Positions 25,491 to 34,784 of a stretch of 64,000 nucleotides of DNA are shown here, in pieces. How positions within the stretch are numbered: the stretch's first letter is position 1; each line of letters begins with the position of its first letter. A program made the translations under genes and the position numbers. A model generated the notes under the pieces. It saw only the letters and a program-made list of their open reading frames with translations. It was not told the DNA's origin and searched no databases. This stretch comes from CAZQVN01 sp964596775 (GTDB lineage: Bacteria > Eisenbacteria > RBG-16-71-46 > JABDJR01 > JAWXBZ01), in the NCBI GenBank assembly GCA_964596775.1, contig CAZQVN010000016.1, positions 1 to 64,000 on the forward strand, written 5' to 3'.

Positions 25491-26197
25491 TCGTCGGGAA
25501 GAACAGCCTCCCGAAAGATCGTCCAGAGGATCTTCGTGCCCGCTCCGATCGTGCCGGAAATGGTGCCGGTCACCTTGGAGCGGCCGATCCGCTTCCGGTA
25601 GGACACCGGCACCTCCACCCCGGTGAAGCCCCGGCGGGCCGCCTTGACCTGCAGCTCGACCGTCCAGCCGAAGTTCTTGTCCCGCATACCGATAGCCATC
25701 AGGCGATCGAACCGGACCGCCCGAAACGGGCCGAGATCCGTGTACCGGACCCCCCAGATCATCCGGATCAGCCAGGTGGCCAGCCAGTTTCCGAACCGGG
25801 CCTGCGGGAGAAGCGCCCCGGGTTCGTGGCGGCCGAGCACCCGGGACCCGATGACGAGGTCCGCCTCCCCGGCGAGGATCGGCGCCACGACGCGGGGCAG
25901 TTCCCCCGGAAAGTCGGAGTAGTCGGCATCGAGAAACACCAGGATGTCCGGACGGCGGGCGGGATCCTTCAGGTACTCGATGCCGGTCAGGCAGGCCTGG
26001 CCGTATCCCCGGCGGGGCTCGGAGATCACCATGGCGCCCCCGGCGCGCGCGACCTCGGCGGTTCCGTCCGACGACCCGTTGTCCACGACGACAACGTCGC
26101 GCACGAGCGGGCGCGGGATGTCGGCGAGCACGTTCCGGATCGGTCCGGCCTCGTTCAGGGCCGGGATGACGACAGCAATGCGGGGCGGTTCAGCCAA
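25487..26197 (-). CDS. GT2-family glycosyltransferase (DPM1/DolP-mannosyltransferase-like)
   Basis: 236 residues, GT-A fold. Seen: 'IAVVIPALNEAGPIRNVLAD', 'VVVDNGSSDGTAEVA', 'GYGQACLTGIEYL', the DXD motif in 'VFLDADYSDFPGE' and 'DLGPFRAVRFDRLMAIGM' with 'TVELQVKAARRGF'. No membrane domain follows, so it probably acts on lipid-linked acceptors at the inner face of the membrane. The start is TTG directly after the PPDK stop (TGATTG), without a clear ribosome site, suggesting re-initiation. Confidence 0.9.
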   Translation of the reverse strand: MAEPPRIAVVIPALNEAGPIRNVLADIPRPLVRDVVVVDNGSSDGTAEVARAGGAMVISEPRRGYGQACLTGIEYLKDPARRPDILVFLDADYSDFPGELPRVVAPILAGEADLVIGSRVLGRHEPGALLPQARFGNWLATWLIRMIWGVRYTDLGPFRAVRFDRLMAIGMRDKNFGWTVELQVKAARRGFTGVEVPVSYRKRIGRSKVTGTISGTIGAGTKILWTIFREAVLPDE

Positions 26198-28984
26198 TCA
26201 GGCGGTCCGGTGGGCGGCGTCGTCCGCGGACAGCGCGGCCTGCGCCGCCGCGAGCCGGGCGATCGGCACCCGGAACGGCGAACAGGACACGTAGTCGAGC
26301 CCCAGGTGATGGCAGAACGTCACCGAGGAGGGTTCGCCGCCGTGCTCGCCGCAGATGCCGAGCTTGATCTCCGGGCGTGTCTTCCGCCCCTTCTCCACGG
26401 CGATCCGCATCAGCTCGCCGATCCCCTCCCGGTCGATGGCCACGAACGGGTCCTCGGGGAGGATGTGCGCATCCACGTAGATGTGGAGGAACTTGCCGAC
26501 GTCGTCGCGGGAATAGCCGAACCCCATCTGGGTGAGATCGTTCGTGCCGAACGAAAAGAACTCCGCTTCCTCGGCCACCCGGTCGGCGGTCAGCGCGGCG
26601 CGCGGCACCTCGATCATCGTTCCGACCATGTAGTTCACCTTGACCCCGGTTTCGCGCATCACCGCCTCGGCGGTCTCCACCACGATCTTTTTCTGGTGGG
26701 CGAGTTCGGCCCTGTCGCCGACCAGCGGGATCATCACCTCGGGAAAGACCGATCCCCCGTTTTTCTGGACCGCGCACGCCGCCTCGAAGATCGCGCGGGT
26801 CTGCATCGCGGTGATCTCCGGATAGGTGATCCCGAGCCGGCAGCCGCGGTGGCCGAGCATCGGGTTGAACTCGTGGAGCGATTCCACCCGCCGCATCAGC
26901 GTCTCCCTTTCGGCGAGGCCCGCCGTCTCCCCCTTCGCCTTCATCACGGCCACCTCGACCATCAGCTCCTCGTGCTTCGGCAGGAATTCGTGGAGCGGCG
27001 GGTCGAGCATGCGGATCGTCACCGGAAAGCCGTCCATCGCCTCGAACACGCCGATGAAATCCTTCTTCTGGAACGGCAGCAGCTTCTCGAGCGACCCGAG
27101 ATATCCCTGCTTCGGCGTTTCCATGGCCGTCCGCGCCGCATCGAGATCCTTCCGGCCCTGTTCCAGCTCGGCGCCGGTGGTCTTTTCCAGCGACTTGGAC
27201 AGGACTTCGATCCGCCCTTCCTGCAGCCGGTATTCCGCGGCCGAAAGGATCATCTCGCGGACCGGACCGATCCGTTCGTCGCCGAAGAACATGTGCTCGG
27301 TGCGGCAGAGACCGATGCCGGTGGCGCCGAACTGGCGGGCCTTGATGGCGTCGCGCGGCACGTCGGCGTTGGCGCGGACCTTGAGACGGCTGAACTCGTC
27401 CGTCCAGGTCATGAACTCCTCGAACTCGCCGGAAAACGTCGGTTCGATCGTCCGGACCTCGCCCAGGTAGACCCGGCCGGTCGAGCCGTCGATGGTGATC
27501 CACTCCCCGTCGGCGATCGTCCGTTCGCCGGCGGTCAGCGTGCGGGCGCCTTCGCTGACCCGGATGCCGGCACAGCCGACGATGCACGGCTTGCCCATGC
27601 CCCGGGTGACGACCGCCGCGTGACTGGTCATCCCGCCGGTGGCGGTCAGGATCCCCTGGGCGGCGTCCATCCCGTGGATGTCGTCGGGGTTCGTTTCGTT
27701 GCGGACGAGGATCACCCGCTGCTTTTTCCCCCCGCGCTCGAACGCCTCGTCGGCGTTGAACACGGCGATCCCGCTGGCCGCGCCGGGCGAGGCCGCGAGG
27801 CCGGTGGCCAGGAGGTCCACCGCGGCATCCGGGTCGATTCTCCGGTGCAGCAGCTGGTCGAGGTCGTTCGGCGGCACCCGGAGGATCGCCTCGCGCTTTT
27901 CGATCAGCCCCTCCTTGACCATGTCCACGGCGATCTTCACCGCGGCCTGCCCGGTGCGCTTGCCGGTCCGGGTCTGGAGCATGTACAGCCGCCCCTTCTC
28001 GATCGTGAACTCCATGTCCTGCATGTCGCGGTAGTGCTTCTCGAGCTTCGCGGTGATCTCCCGGAGCTCCGCGTACACAGCGGGCATCTCGTCCCTGAGC
28101 TTCGCGATCGGCTGCGGCGTGCGGATGCCGGCCACCACGTCCTCCCCCTGGGCGTTCACGAGATACTCGCCGTAGAACTCGTTCTCGCCGGTGGCCGGGT
28201 TCCGGGTGAACCCGACCCCGGTGCCGCAGTCGTTCCCCATGTTCCCGAACACCATGGCCTGCACGTTCACCGCGGTGCCGAGGTCGTCGGGGATCCGGTT
28301 CTGCTTCCGGTAGTACTGCGCCCGCGGATTGCCCCACGAGCGGAAGACCGCATCGCGGGCCATGTCGAGCTGGACGACCGGGGACTGCGGAAACTCCGTC
28401 CCGCGGTGCTTCTTCACGACGCCGGCGAACGTCGCCACCAGCGCCTTCAGGTCGGCCGCGGCGAGGTCGGCGTCCGAGCGGACCCCTTTCGCCTCCTTGA
28501 GCGCCTTCAGTTCGTCCTCGAAGTACTTCTTGTCGATGTCCATCACCACGTTTCCGAACATCTGGATGAACCGGCGGTAGGCGTCGAACGCGAAGCGCTC
28601 GTTGCCGGTTTTCCTGGCCAGGCCGAGGACGGAGTCGTCGTTGAGGCCGAGGTTCAGGACCGTGTCCATCATTCCCGGCATCGAGAATTTCGCGCCGGAG
28701 CGGACGGACACGAGCAGCGGGTCGTCCGCGTCGCCGAGCTTCTTCCCCATCGTGTCCTCGAGGCGGGCCAGGTTTTTCGCCTGCTCCTCGACAAAATCCG
28801 CGGGCAGTTCTCCGCCCGCGCCGAACAGCGCGCACACTTCTGTGGAGATCGTGAAGCCGGGCGGCACCGGCAGGCCGGCGTTCGTCATCTCGGCAAGGTT
28901 CGCCCCCTTGCCGCCGAGGAGGTCCTTCATGTCGGCCCGGCCGTCGGCCCGGCCCTTTCCGAAGAAGTAGATGCGCTGATCCAA
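26198..28984 (-). CDS. ppdK: pyruvate, phosphate dikinase
   Basis: Makes phosphoenolpyruvate from pyruvate, ATP and phosphate (reversible), 928 residues, cytoplasmic. N-terminal ATP-grasp start 'LGGKGANLAEMTNAGLPVPP', phosphohistidine in 'GGMTSHAAVVTRGMGKPCIVG' (swivelling domain, near residue 450) and the PEP-binding barrel with 'LGICGEHGGEPSSVTF' carrying the catalytic Cys. The TTG at 28984 is chosen: GGAGG lies 7 nt upstream and the protein then begins 'DQRIYFFGKG' as in other PPDKs. The longer open frame is not needed. It implies gluconeogenic or pyrophosphate-linked glycolytic flux. Confidence 0.96.
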   Translation of the reverse strand: MDQRIYFFGKGRADGRADMKDLLGGKGANLAEMTNAGLPVPPGFTISTEVCALFGAGGELPADFVEEQAKNLARLEDTMGKKLGDADDPLLVSVRSGAKFSMPGMMDTVLNLGLNDDSVLGLARKTGNERFAFDAYRRFIQMFGNVVMDIDKKYFEDELKALKEAKGVRSDADLAAADLKALVATFAGVVKKHRGTEFPQSPVVQLDMARDAVFRSWGNPRAQYYRKQNRIPDDLGTAVNVQAMVFGNMGNDCGTGVGFTRNPATGENEFYGEYLVNAQGEDVVAGIRTPQPIAKLRDEMPAVYAELREITAKLEKHYRDMQDMEFTIEKGRLYMLQTRTGKRTGQAAVKIAVDMVKEGLIEKREAILRVPPNDLDQLLHRRIDPDAAVDLLATGLAASPGAASGIAVFNADEAFERGGKKQRVILVRNETNPDDIHGMDAAQGILTATGGMTSHAAVVTRGMGKPCIVGCAGIRVSEGARTLTAGERTIADGEWITIDGSTGRVYLGEVRTIEPTFSGEFEEFMTWTDEFSRLKVRANADVPRDAIKARQFGATGIGLCRTEHMFFGDERIGPVREMILSAAEYRLQEGRIEVLSKSLEKTTGAELEQGRKDLDAARTAMETPKQGYLGSLEKLLPFQKKDFIGVFEAMDGFPVTIRMLDPPLHEFLPKHEELMVEVAVMKAKGETAGLAERETLMRRVESLHEFNPMLGHRGCRLGITYPEITAMQTRAIFEAACAVQKNGGSVFPEVMIPLVGDRAELAHQKKIVVETAEAVMRETGVKVNYMVGTMIEVPRAALTADRVAEEAEFFSFGTNDLTQMGFGYSRDDVGKFLHIYVDAHILPEDPFVAIDREGIGELMRIAVEKGRKTRPEIKLGICGEHGGEPSSVTFCHHLGLDYVSCSPFRVPIARLAAAQAALSADDAAHRTA

Positions 28985-29006
28985 CTCGTGACCTCCAGGA
29001 ACTGGG

Positions 29007-30254
29007 CTAGAGACGATCGGGATCCAGGATCTCCCCGGCCACGGCGGACGCTGCCACGGTGGCGGGGCTGGCCCGGTACACTTCCGGCCCGCGCCCGGCA
29101 TCGGTCATCGGGCTCATGCAGGGCGCGGTGCTGATGATGACTTCCCCTTCGCCGAACAGGGCGCCGCCGCTGGCGATGCCGGGGGACGATCCGGGAACGG
29201 CGAGCATGGCGCCGACCTGCAGGAACGTCTCGTAGATGCCCGAGGTGAGGCACTGGCGCGAGACCTCGAGCGTGGTCGGCGAGAACGTGAGACGCACGTC
29301 GGCATGGATCCGCTTGCTGCGCTTGAGAATTTCCGCGGCCATGGCGAGATCCGAGGCCCGGCCCGCCGCACAGGAGCCGATGTACGCGGAGTGGATCTTC
29401 TTCCCGGCCAGTTCCGAAACGGGCCGCAGGGGTCCGCCGGGCCCGGGTCCCTGCACCAGCGGCTCGGAACCGTCCAGCGACACGGTCACGGAGTGCGCGT
29501 AACCCTTGCGCGGGCCGGAAGGGGCTTCCGCCGGGGGCGTCTCGACCCGCTCGGCCAGGAACTGGGCGGTGACCCCATCGCCGGCCACGAGGCCGGCCCG
29601 GAAGGCCTCGGCGCCGACGTCGACGAGCGTCAGGCGGTCGTCGATCGACAGATGCTCGACGGCGGCGCCGTTGAACTCCACGATCGTGTTCGCGGAAAAC
29701 TTCGCAAGCGCCTGCGCGGCGAGAAGTGCCATGTCGAACGCGTGAAACCCTTCGTGCGGCGTTCCCGCGAACACGACTTCCGCGATCTCGGGCACCTTGA
29801 ACGGCAGAACCCCCTTCGCGAGCGCCTTGGCCAGGATCCCCGGCTCGGCGCCGAGAACGAGCGCACCGAGGGCCCCGACCTGGTGCAGGCAGTGGCCGGA
29901 GCCGGCCACGATCTGGCCGGGGCGCACGATGCCGTGCTCGACGAGTATCTGGGCCCCGATCCCCATGTTCAGGTCGAAGACGTGCCTGAGGCCGTGCCGC
30001 AGGGCAAAGTCCCGGCAGACCGTGCGGCTTCGGGGCACGCGTATTTCCACGCCGGGAGCGGGAAAGTCGAACGACAGGGTCACTCTTGCGGGGTCCCAGG
30101 GGGCTCCCCCCTGGGCATTGAACAGCTGGACCGCCTCGGGTCCGGCCGCCCCGCCGAGTACGGCAAGGTCGATCGGAAGATCGACGGTCTCGCTGGCCGC
30201 CGGTTTCCGTCCAAGGGCACGTTCCAGAATGGCAAGGCTGGCTGGAGAGTTCAT
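29007..30254 (-). CDS. aconitase/3-isopropylmalate dehydratase large-subunit family protein, altered active site
   Basis: 415 residues, LeuC-like in length and order of motifs: 'DLPIDLAVLGGAAGPEAVQL', 'GHCLHQVGALGALVLG', 'IGSCAAGRASDLAMAAEI' and 'STAPCMSPMTDAG'. Normal LeuC has GDSHT; here it is GSGHC. Normal family members have three cluster cysteines (one in GSCTN and two in CxxC). Here only Cys295 and Cys379 align, with Thr376 in the place of the missing one. No leuD-like small subunit lies nearby. The iron-sulfur hydro-lyase activity is therefore doubtful, or the substrate differs. It may be the end of the lipoprotein operon upstream (67 nt gap) or the head of ppdK (22 nt gap). Confidence 0.8.
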   Translation of the reverse strand: MNSPASLAILERALGRKPAASETVDLPIDLAVLGGAAGPEAVQLFNAQGGAPWDPARVTLSFDFPAPGVEIRVPRSRTVCRDFALRHGLRHVFDLNMGIGAQILVEHGIVRPGQIVAGSGHCLHQVGALGALVLGAEPGILAKALAKGVLPFKVPEIAEVVFAGTPHEGFHAFDMALLAAQALAKFSANTIVEFNGAAVEHLSIDDRLTLVDVGAEAFRAGLVAGDGVTAQFLAERVETPPAEAPSGPRKGYAHSVTVSLDGSEPLVQGPGPGGPLRPVSELAGKKIHSAYIGSCAAGRASDLAMAAEILKRSKRIHADVRLTFSPTTLEVSRQCLTSGIYETFLQVGAMLAVPGSSPGIASGGALFGEGEVIISTAPCMSPMTDAGRGPEVYRASPATVAASAVAGEILDPDRL

Positions 30255-30321
30255 CCGGGCGGCAAGTGTACCAGATCAAGGGGGCCCGGTTGCACCCGGG
30301 AATCCGGTCCGGAATGCCTCT

Positions 30322-32520
30322 CTACAGCCCCCGCTGACGGCTCCGGAACCAGTCCACCATGGCCTGGGCCATCCCGTGCACCCCGGTCCGGTCCGGACCG
30401 GATCCCTGCTTGAGGAGGTGAAAGGAAAATCCGAAGACGGCGACCGCGCCCTGCGACGAGGCCGGGTCGGGGTCGTAGTAACGAAACGCCACGGGCTTGT
30501 TGTTGAAGGGACTCGAAGTGCCCGGTGCCCGCATCGTGTACAGCGTGTCGAGGCCCCCGTCCACATCGAACGTCGGCTGGAACATCGCGTCCACGTACGG
30601 AAGACCCCCGGGCTGGAGAAACACCGTGGAGTCCACCTCCATGTCCGAAAACGACTCTCCGTCGGCGACCGAGGTGGGAACGGCCCGGACCAGGCCGTGC
30701 AACTGGGGCGACTGCCGCGCATTCCGGAAGCTGCCGCCGCAGATCTTCATGAACTCACAGGGGAAGTGACCGGCGGCAAAGTCGAGTCCGGACGACTGGT
30801 CGTACCCCTGGGTGGCCCGGCACGAACTTCCGAACGGACGGAACGATCCCCAGACCTGGTCTCCGAAGATCCAGAGATTCCCGCCGGCGGCAAGGTACTG
30901 CTGCACGACCCTCCCGCAGGCCGCCGCCTCCACGAGTGCGTTCGATCCGCCGAGTCCCGGGGAATTCGACCAGACGACGAGACGGTACCGGGCCAGGTCG
31001 GCCAACCGGATCATCATGGGTTCGATGGCGAGATCGTCGTCTCCCCAAACGTTGAGCGTATGGATTGCCTCCCGGGCGTATCCCGCCGCTTCGAGCATCG
31101 CGATGGCCCGGGCGTCCATCATCGCATCCGTGCTCCCCCCCGGCCCGCCCTGGCGGTAGTCGTCGATGTAGAGCACCTCGCGATCCCGGAGGAAGGGGAT
31201 GACCCGGAGGAGAATCGTCCCGATTGTGAGGCTTCCGGAACAGTCGCGCGCCCGGATCGTCACCGCGTGAATGCCCGGGCTGTCGAAGGACATCGGCCCC
31301 GCGACGGGCACCTGGCTCCAGTCGCTGAACTGGCTGTCGTCCTCGATCGTCTTGACGTCGACACCCCAGCTGTAGCCGTCGAGCACTCCCCCGTAGGCAC
31401 TGGTATCAATCTGGAAATCGAAAGTCAGGGGCAGACCGGCGAACACCTCCCAGTCGGCCACGGGACCGTCGACGGGAAACCGATGGCATCCGAGGGTCCT
31501 CTCACACACCGTGAGGATCGGAGATCCGTGGTTGCTGCTCAGGATCGCTACGACCAGCGCATTCCCGATCGAGGGTTCGCCCGGGGGAACCCGCCTCGTC
31601 GCCTGAAACCTCCGGAACCGGTTCTCCGTGCCCCCGTGCTCGTCCACCGCCCGGACCGCCACGATGTATCCCCCCGGCGAGGCCAGCGGCACAGTCACGG
31701 ACTCCGTATCCGCGCGGACCCAGGGAAAATCCGGCCCCGGCGACACGTTCACGACATGGGTAAGATCCTCGGGGGGAAGCTGCAGTACGGAGGCGACGGG
31801 GATCCGCTTCCACTCGAACCAGGCCGGCTTCCGGGCCGGATCCGGACTGTCGGGATCCTCGCCGTCCAGGTGAATCAACACGGCAACCCGAGGGGCACCG
31901 GGCAGGTTGAAGATCCCGTTGCCGTCCAGAAAGGTGCATTGCGTCTCGCGTACCCGGATCGTCGTCTTCGGATGCACGTTCTCCGCCGTGAAGCAGTGAA
32001 AGTCCACCCGCGACGGTGCCCCGTCGTCGTCCACCGACCTCACGAAGAAGCAGTGCTCTCCGACGTCCGCCGCCCGCGTGATCACGCTTCCGTCGTCCCT
32101 GGCGGTGTCCGGGTCCGGCGTCGAGAACGTGAACCGCATTTCCTTTGCGGTCGTGGCCGTCCATGTCACTCCCCGGTATTCCGGATCGTTCAGCTCGTCG
32201 AGCGATACGCTGTCCGGAACGTCGATCGCGTACTCGAAGCGATCGACGACGCCGTCCGGGTCGGAGCCGGCCCACCGGAACGTCGTCGTGTACGGCAGGC
32301 GCTCCCCCGGCGCGGGCACGGTCAGTAGAACCGTGGGGCGCACGTTTCCGGACCGCGCCGAGGGACCGGAATCGCACCCGGTGAGCGCGGCCAGGCAGAG
32401 CAGGAGCGCCGCGCACCCGCCAGGGAGCGTTCGGTCCCGGACCGCGAACGACCCGTACCGGGTGAACCGCCCGCTCTTCCTGCACGGCGGGCGCTTCGAG
32501 CGTGGAGCAATCGGCCTCAT
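30322..32520 (-). CDS. surface lipoprotein paralog A (Ig-like plus amidotransferase-like)
   Basis: 732 residues. A lipobox (LAALTGC, Cys49) follows a basic N-terminus. N-terminal Ig-like region 'TTFRWAGSDPDGVVDRFEYA', a second 'IHLDGEDPDSPDPARKPAWF', and a third strand-rich region ending 'SFDSPGIHAVTIRARDCSGS'. Residues about 447-720 look like a class I amidotransferase-type alpha/beta domain ('REVLYIDDYR', 'YRLVVWSNSPGLGG', 'GGNLWIFGDQVWGSF') but with no recognisable Cys-His-Glu triad. It shares 'FPCEFMKICGG' (Cys588, Cys594) with paralogs B and C. GGAGG precedes ATG 32520, which overlaps the B stop in ATGA. Function unknown; probably on the outer membrane or cell surface. Confidence 0.75.
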   Translation of the reverse strand: MRPIAPRSKRPPCRKSGRFTRYGSFAVRDRTLPGGCAALLLCLAALTGCDSGPSARSGNVRPTVLLTVPAPGERLPYTTTFRWAGSDPDGVVDRFEYAIDVPDSVSLDELNDPEYRGVTWTATTAKEMRFTFSTPDPDTARDDGSVITRAADVGEHCFFVRSVDDDGAPSRVDFHCFTAENVHPKTTIRVRETQCTFLDGNGIFNLPGAPRVAVLIHLDGEDPDSPDPARKPAWFEWKRIPVASVLQLPPEDLTHVVNVSPGPDFPWVRADTESVTVPLASPGGYIVAVRAVDEHGGTENRFRRFQATRRVPPGEPSIGNALVVAILSSNHGSPILTVCERTLGCHRFPVDGPVADWEVFAGLPLTFDFQIDTSAYGGVLDGYSWGVDVKTIEDDSQFSDWSQVPVAGPMSFDSPGIHAVTIRARDCSGSLTIGTILLRVIPFLRDREVLYIDDYRQGGPGGSTDAMMDARAIAMLEAAGYAREAIHTLNVWGDDDLAIEPMMIRLADLARYRLVVWSNSPGLGGSNALVEAAACGRVVQQYLAAGGNLWIFGDQVWGSFRPFGSSCRATQGYDQSSGLDFAAGHFPCEFMKICGGSFRNARQSPQLHGLVRAVPTSVADGESFSDMEVDSTVFLQPGGLPYVDAMFQPTFDVDGGLDTLYTMRAPGTSSPFNNKPVAFRYYDPDPASSQGAVAVFGFSFHLLKQGSGPDRTGVHGMAQAMVDWFRSRQRGL

Positions 32521-34733
32521 GGTGATCCTCCCCGCTGACGACTGCGGAACCAGTCCATCATCGAGCGCGCCATCCCGTGCACGCCCGTCCGCACGGGGCC
32601 GGACCCCGGTTTCAACAGGTGATACGAAAAGCCGAAGATCGCGACGGCGCCGGTCGCGGCCGCCGGGTCCGCGTCGAAGTAACGAAACGCCACGGGCTTG
32701 TTGTTGAACGAGCTGTTCGCTGCCGGCGCGCGCATCGTGTACAGCGTGTCGAGTCCTGCACCGGCAAATTGCGGCTGGAACATCGCATCCACGTACGGAA
32801 TGCCCGGCTGGAAGAAAACCGTCGAGTCCACGTCCATGGGGGGAAACAGCTCTCCCGCCGCGCGCGGCGCTGGCAGGGCTCGGAGCAGGCCGTTCTGCGC
32901 TGAATTTCTCTTCGCCTCGCGGAAGTCGCCGCCGCAGATCTTCAGGAACTCGCACGGAAAGTGGCCGGCATCGAAATTGAGGCCGTTCGTCTCGTCGTAG
33001 CTGAGAAACACACGGCAGGCGTTACCGAACTGGCGGAACGACCCCATGACCTGGTCACCGTAGACCCAGATCGAGCCGCCGGTCATCACATGGATCTGCA
33101 CGGTGCGTTGAGCACCACAGACGGCGGATTCCACGAGCGCATTGGAACCGCCGAGACCCGAACCAAAACTGGACCAGAGAACGGTCCGGTATCTCAGCAG
33201 ATCCGAGAGCGCAGGTAACCGGGGCTCCAGGCCGAGATCCGCGTCCCCCCAGACATTGAACGTGTGCACGTCCGACGCCGGCACGCCGGCGGCATCGAGC
33301 ATCGCGTAAACGCGCGCATCCATCATCGCGTCGCTGACGGATCCCAGTCGTGACAGGCGGTAGTCGTCCACATAAAGGACTTCCCGATCCCGCGGGACAG
33401 CGATCACATTCACGACGATGGTACCGATCGTCACCCCGCCGATGTTGTCCCTGGCCTTGATCACGATCGTGTGTGTTCCTGCCTGCGTGAAGCGGATCGG
33501 TCCGGCCAGAGGTGTCGTGCTCCACCCGTTGAACCCGGGATCGTGATCCACGTCCGCCACGTCAACGCCCCAGTCGTATTCCACGGTTCCGCCGGCGCAG
33601 TAGGCGGAAATACCGGCAGTGAGGTCGAAATTGAGATCCAGGCCGAGGGGAGTTTCCGGCAGGGGCAAACTCTCCCCTGGAAACCGGGGCGGATAACCAG
33701 GAAACGTAAACGTGCCCAGTGCGCGGTCCCTGGCGATCAGCACGGGCGCTGACGAATTCGAGCTGAGGGCTTTCAGTCGCAGCGCATTCCGCCCGCCGAC
33801 AAACCTGCTTTCGGTGCCCCCGTTCTGGTCCACCGCCCTGAGCGCAATGATGTAATTCCGGGGAGTCTCCAGCGTGAGTATCGCAGTGTCCGCATCGGTC
33901 CGATTCCAGGAAATGGCCGGTCCCGGATCGCCCAGTACGTACCTCGTGAGGTCTTCCGAAGGAACAGGTGAAGGTGGAACCAGACTGCCCGGCACGGGGA
34001 TCGGTTTCCATTCATAGTGCGCCGGCCGCTTCTCCGGATCCGGACTGTCCGGATCCACGCCGGACCAGCGCAGGACGAAGCGCGTCCCCACGGAACCGCT
34101 GAAACCGCCGCCGTGCCCACAACGACTGAGATCGATCTGCGACCTCGGATGCACGTTCTGCGCCGTGAAACACTGGAAGCTCACCGCCGATACGGCTCCC
34201 TCGTTGTCCACGGAGCGGAGATACAGGCAGTGCGGACCGATGTCGACGGGGAGCACTTCCACCCCCGCCGGAGTCCGAATCGTGTCCGTTACGGTCGTGG
34301 AAAACGTGAACCACATCTCGTGCGCGGTGGTGGGCGTCCAGACAACGCTCGTGTCCGCAGGGTCGTCCAATCGGTCCAGCGGAACGCTTTCCGGGACATC
34401 GAGGGCATATTCGTATCGGTCGATGACGCCGTCGCTGTCCCAGCCGGACCAGCGGAACATCGTGATATAGGGCACCCGGTCGGCCGGCGGCGGAAACAGT
34501 TCCACGAAGGGACGGAGGTTCTCGGGGCGGACTCCCAGGCGGTGATCGCAACCGGAAAGCAGGACCGGGCCGGCCAGAATGAGAGACAGAAAACCGCACC
34601 GCACTAAGCGGCACCCCGACCACGAACGGAAAAACGAAAAGGGCCGGCCCCCAAAGGCCCGCCCTTTCGACCGGAAACGTTCCCGTTCCCGCGCTGAGTT
34701 TCCTGTACTCCGTCCATCGCCGGAAGCGTCCAT
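32517..34733 (-). CDS. surface lipoprotein paralog B (Ig-like plus amidotransferase-like)
   Basis: 738 residues with the same domain plan as paralog A: lipobox LLSGC at Cys62, 'MFRWSGWDSDGVIDRYEYAL', 'LRWSGVDPDSPDPEKRPAHY', an Ig-like 'GTHTIVIKARDNIGGVTIG', then 'REVLYVDDYRLSRLGSVSDA', 'GGSIWVYGDQVMGSFRQ', 'FPCEFLKICGGDFREAKRN' and 'GIPYVDAMFQPQFAGAGLDT'. The 60-residue stretch before the lipobox is long; a GTG nearer the signal peptide is possible, but ATG 34733 has GGAGAAGG. It is 51 nt after gene E. It is clearly a diverged paralog rather than a repeat of the assembly. Confidence 0.75.
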   Translation of the reverse strand: MDASGDGRSTGNSARERERFRSKGRAFGGRPFSFFRSWSGCRLVRCGFLSLILAGPVLLSGCDHRLGVRPENLRPFVELFPPPADRVPYITMFRWSGWDSDGVIDRYEYALDVPESVPLDRLDDPADTSVVWTPTTAHEMWFTFSTTVTDTIRTPAGVEVLPVDIGPHCLYLRSVDNEGAVSAVSFQCFTAQNVHPRSQIDLSRCGHGGGFSGSVGTRFVLRWSGVDPDSPDPEKRPAHYEWKPIPVPGSLVPPSPVPSEDLTRYVLGDPGPAISWNRTDADTAILTLETPRNYIIALRAVDQNGGTESRFVGGRNALRLKALSSNSSAPVLIARDRALGTFTFPGYPPRFPGESLPLPETPLGLDLNFDLTAGISAYCAGGTVEYDWGVDVADVDHDPGFNGWSTTPLAGPIRFTQAGTHTIVIKARDNIGGVTIGTIVVNVIAVPRDREVLYVDDYRLSRLGSVSDAMMDARVYAMLDAAGVPASDVHTFNVWGDADLGLEPRLPALSDLLRYRTVLWSSFGSGLGGSNALVESAVCGAQRTVQIHVMTGGSIWVYGDQVMGSFRQFGNACRVFLSYDETNGLNFDAGHFPCEFLKICGGDFREAKRNSAQNGLLRALPAPRAAGELFPPMDVDSTVFFQPGIPYVDAMFQPQFAGAGLDTLYTMRAPAANSSFNNKPVAFRYFDADPAAATGAVAIFGFSYHLLKPGSGPVRTGVHGMARSMMDWFRSRQRGGSP

Positions 34734-34784
34734 TCACCTTCTCCTGGAAAAGGCCCTGGTCACTTCCCTGAGGGGAGTTGTCGT

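Noticed and set aside
29304..32328. Plus-strand ORFs of 369 and 843 codons opposite the leuC-like gene and lipoprotein A
   Set aside because: No family motifs; antisense to supported genes.
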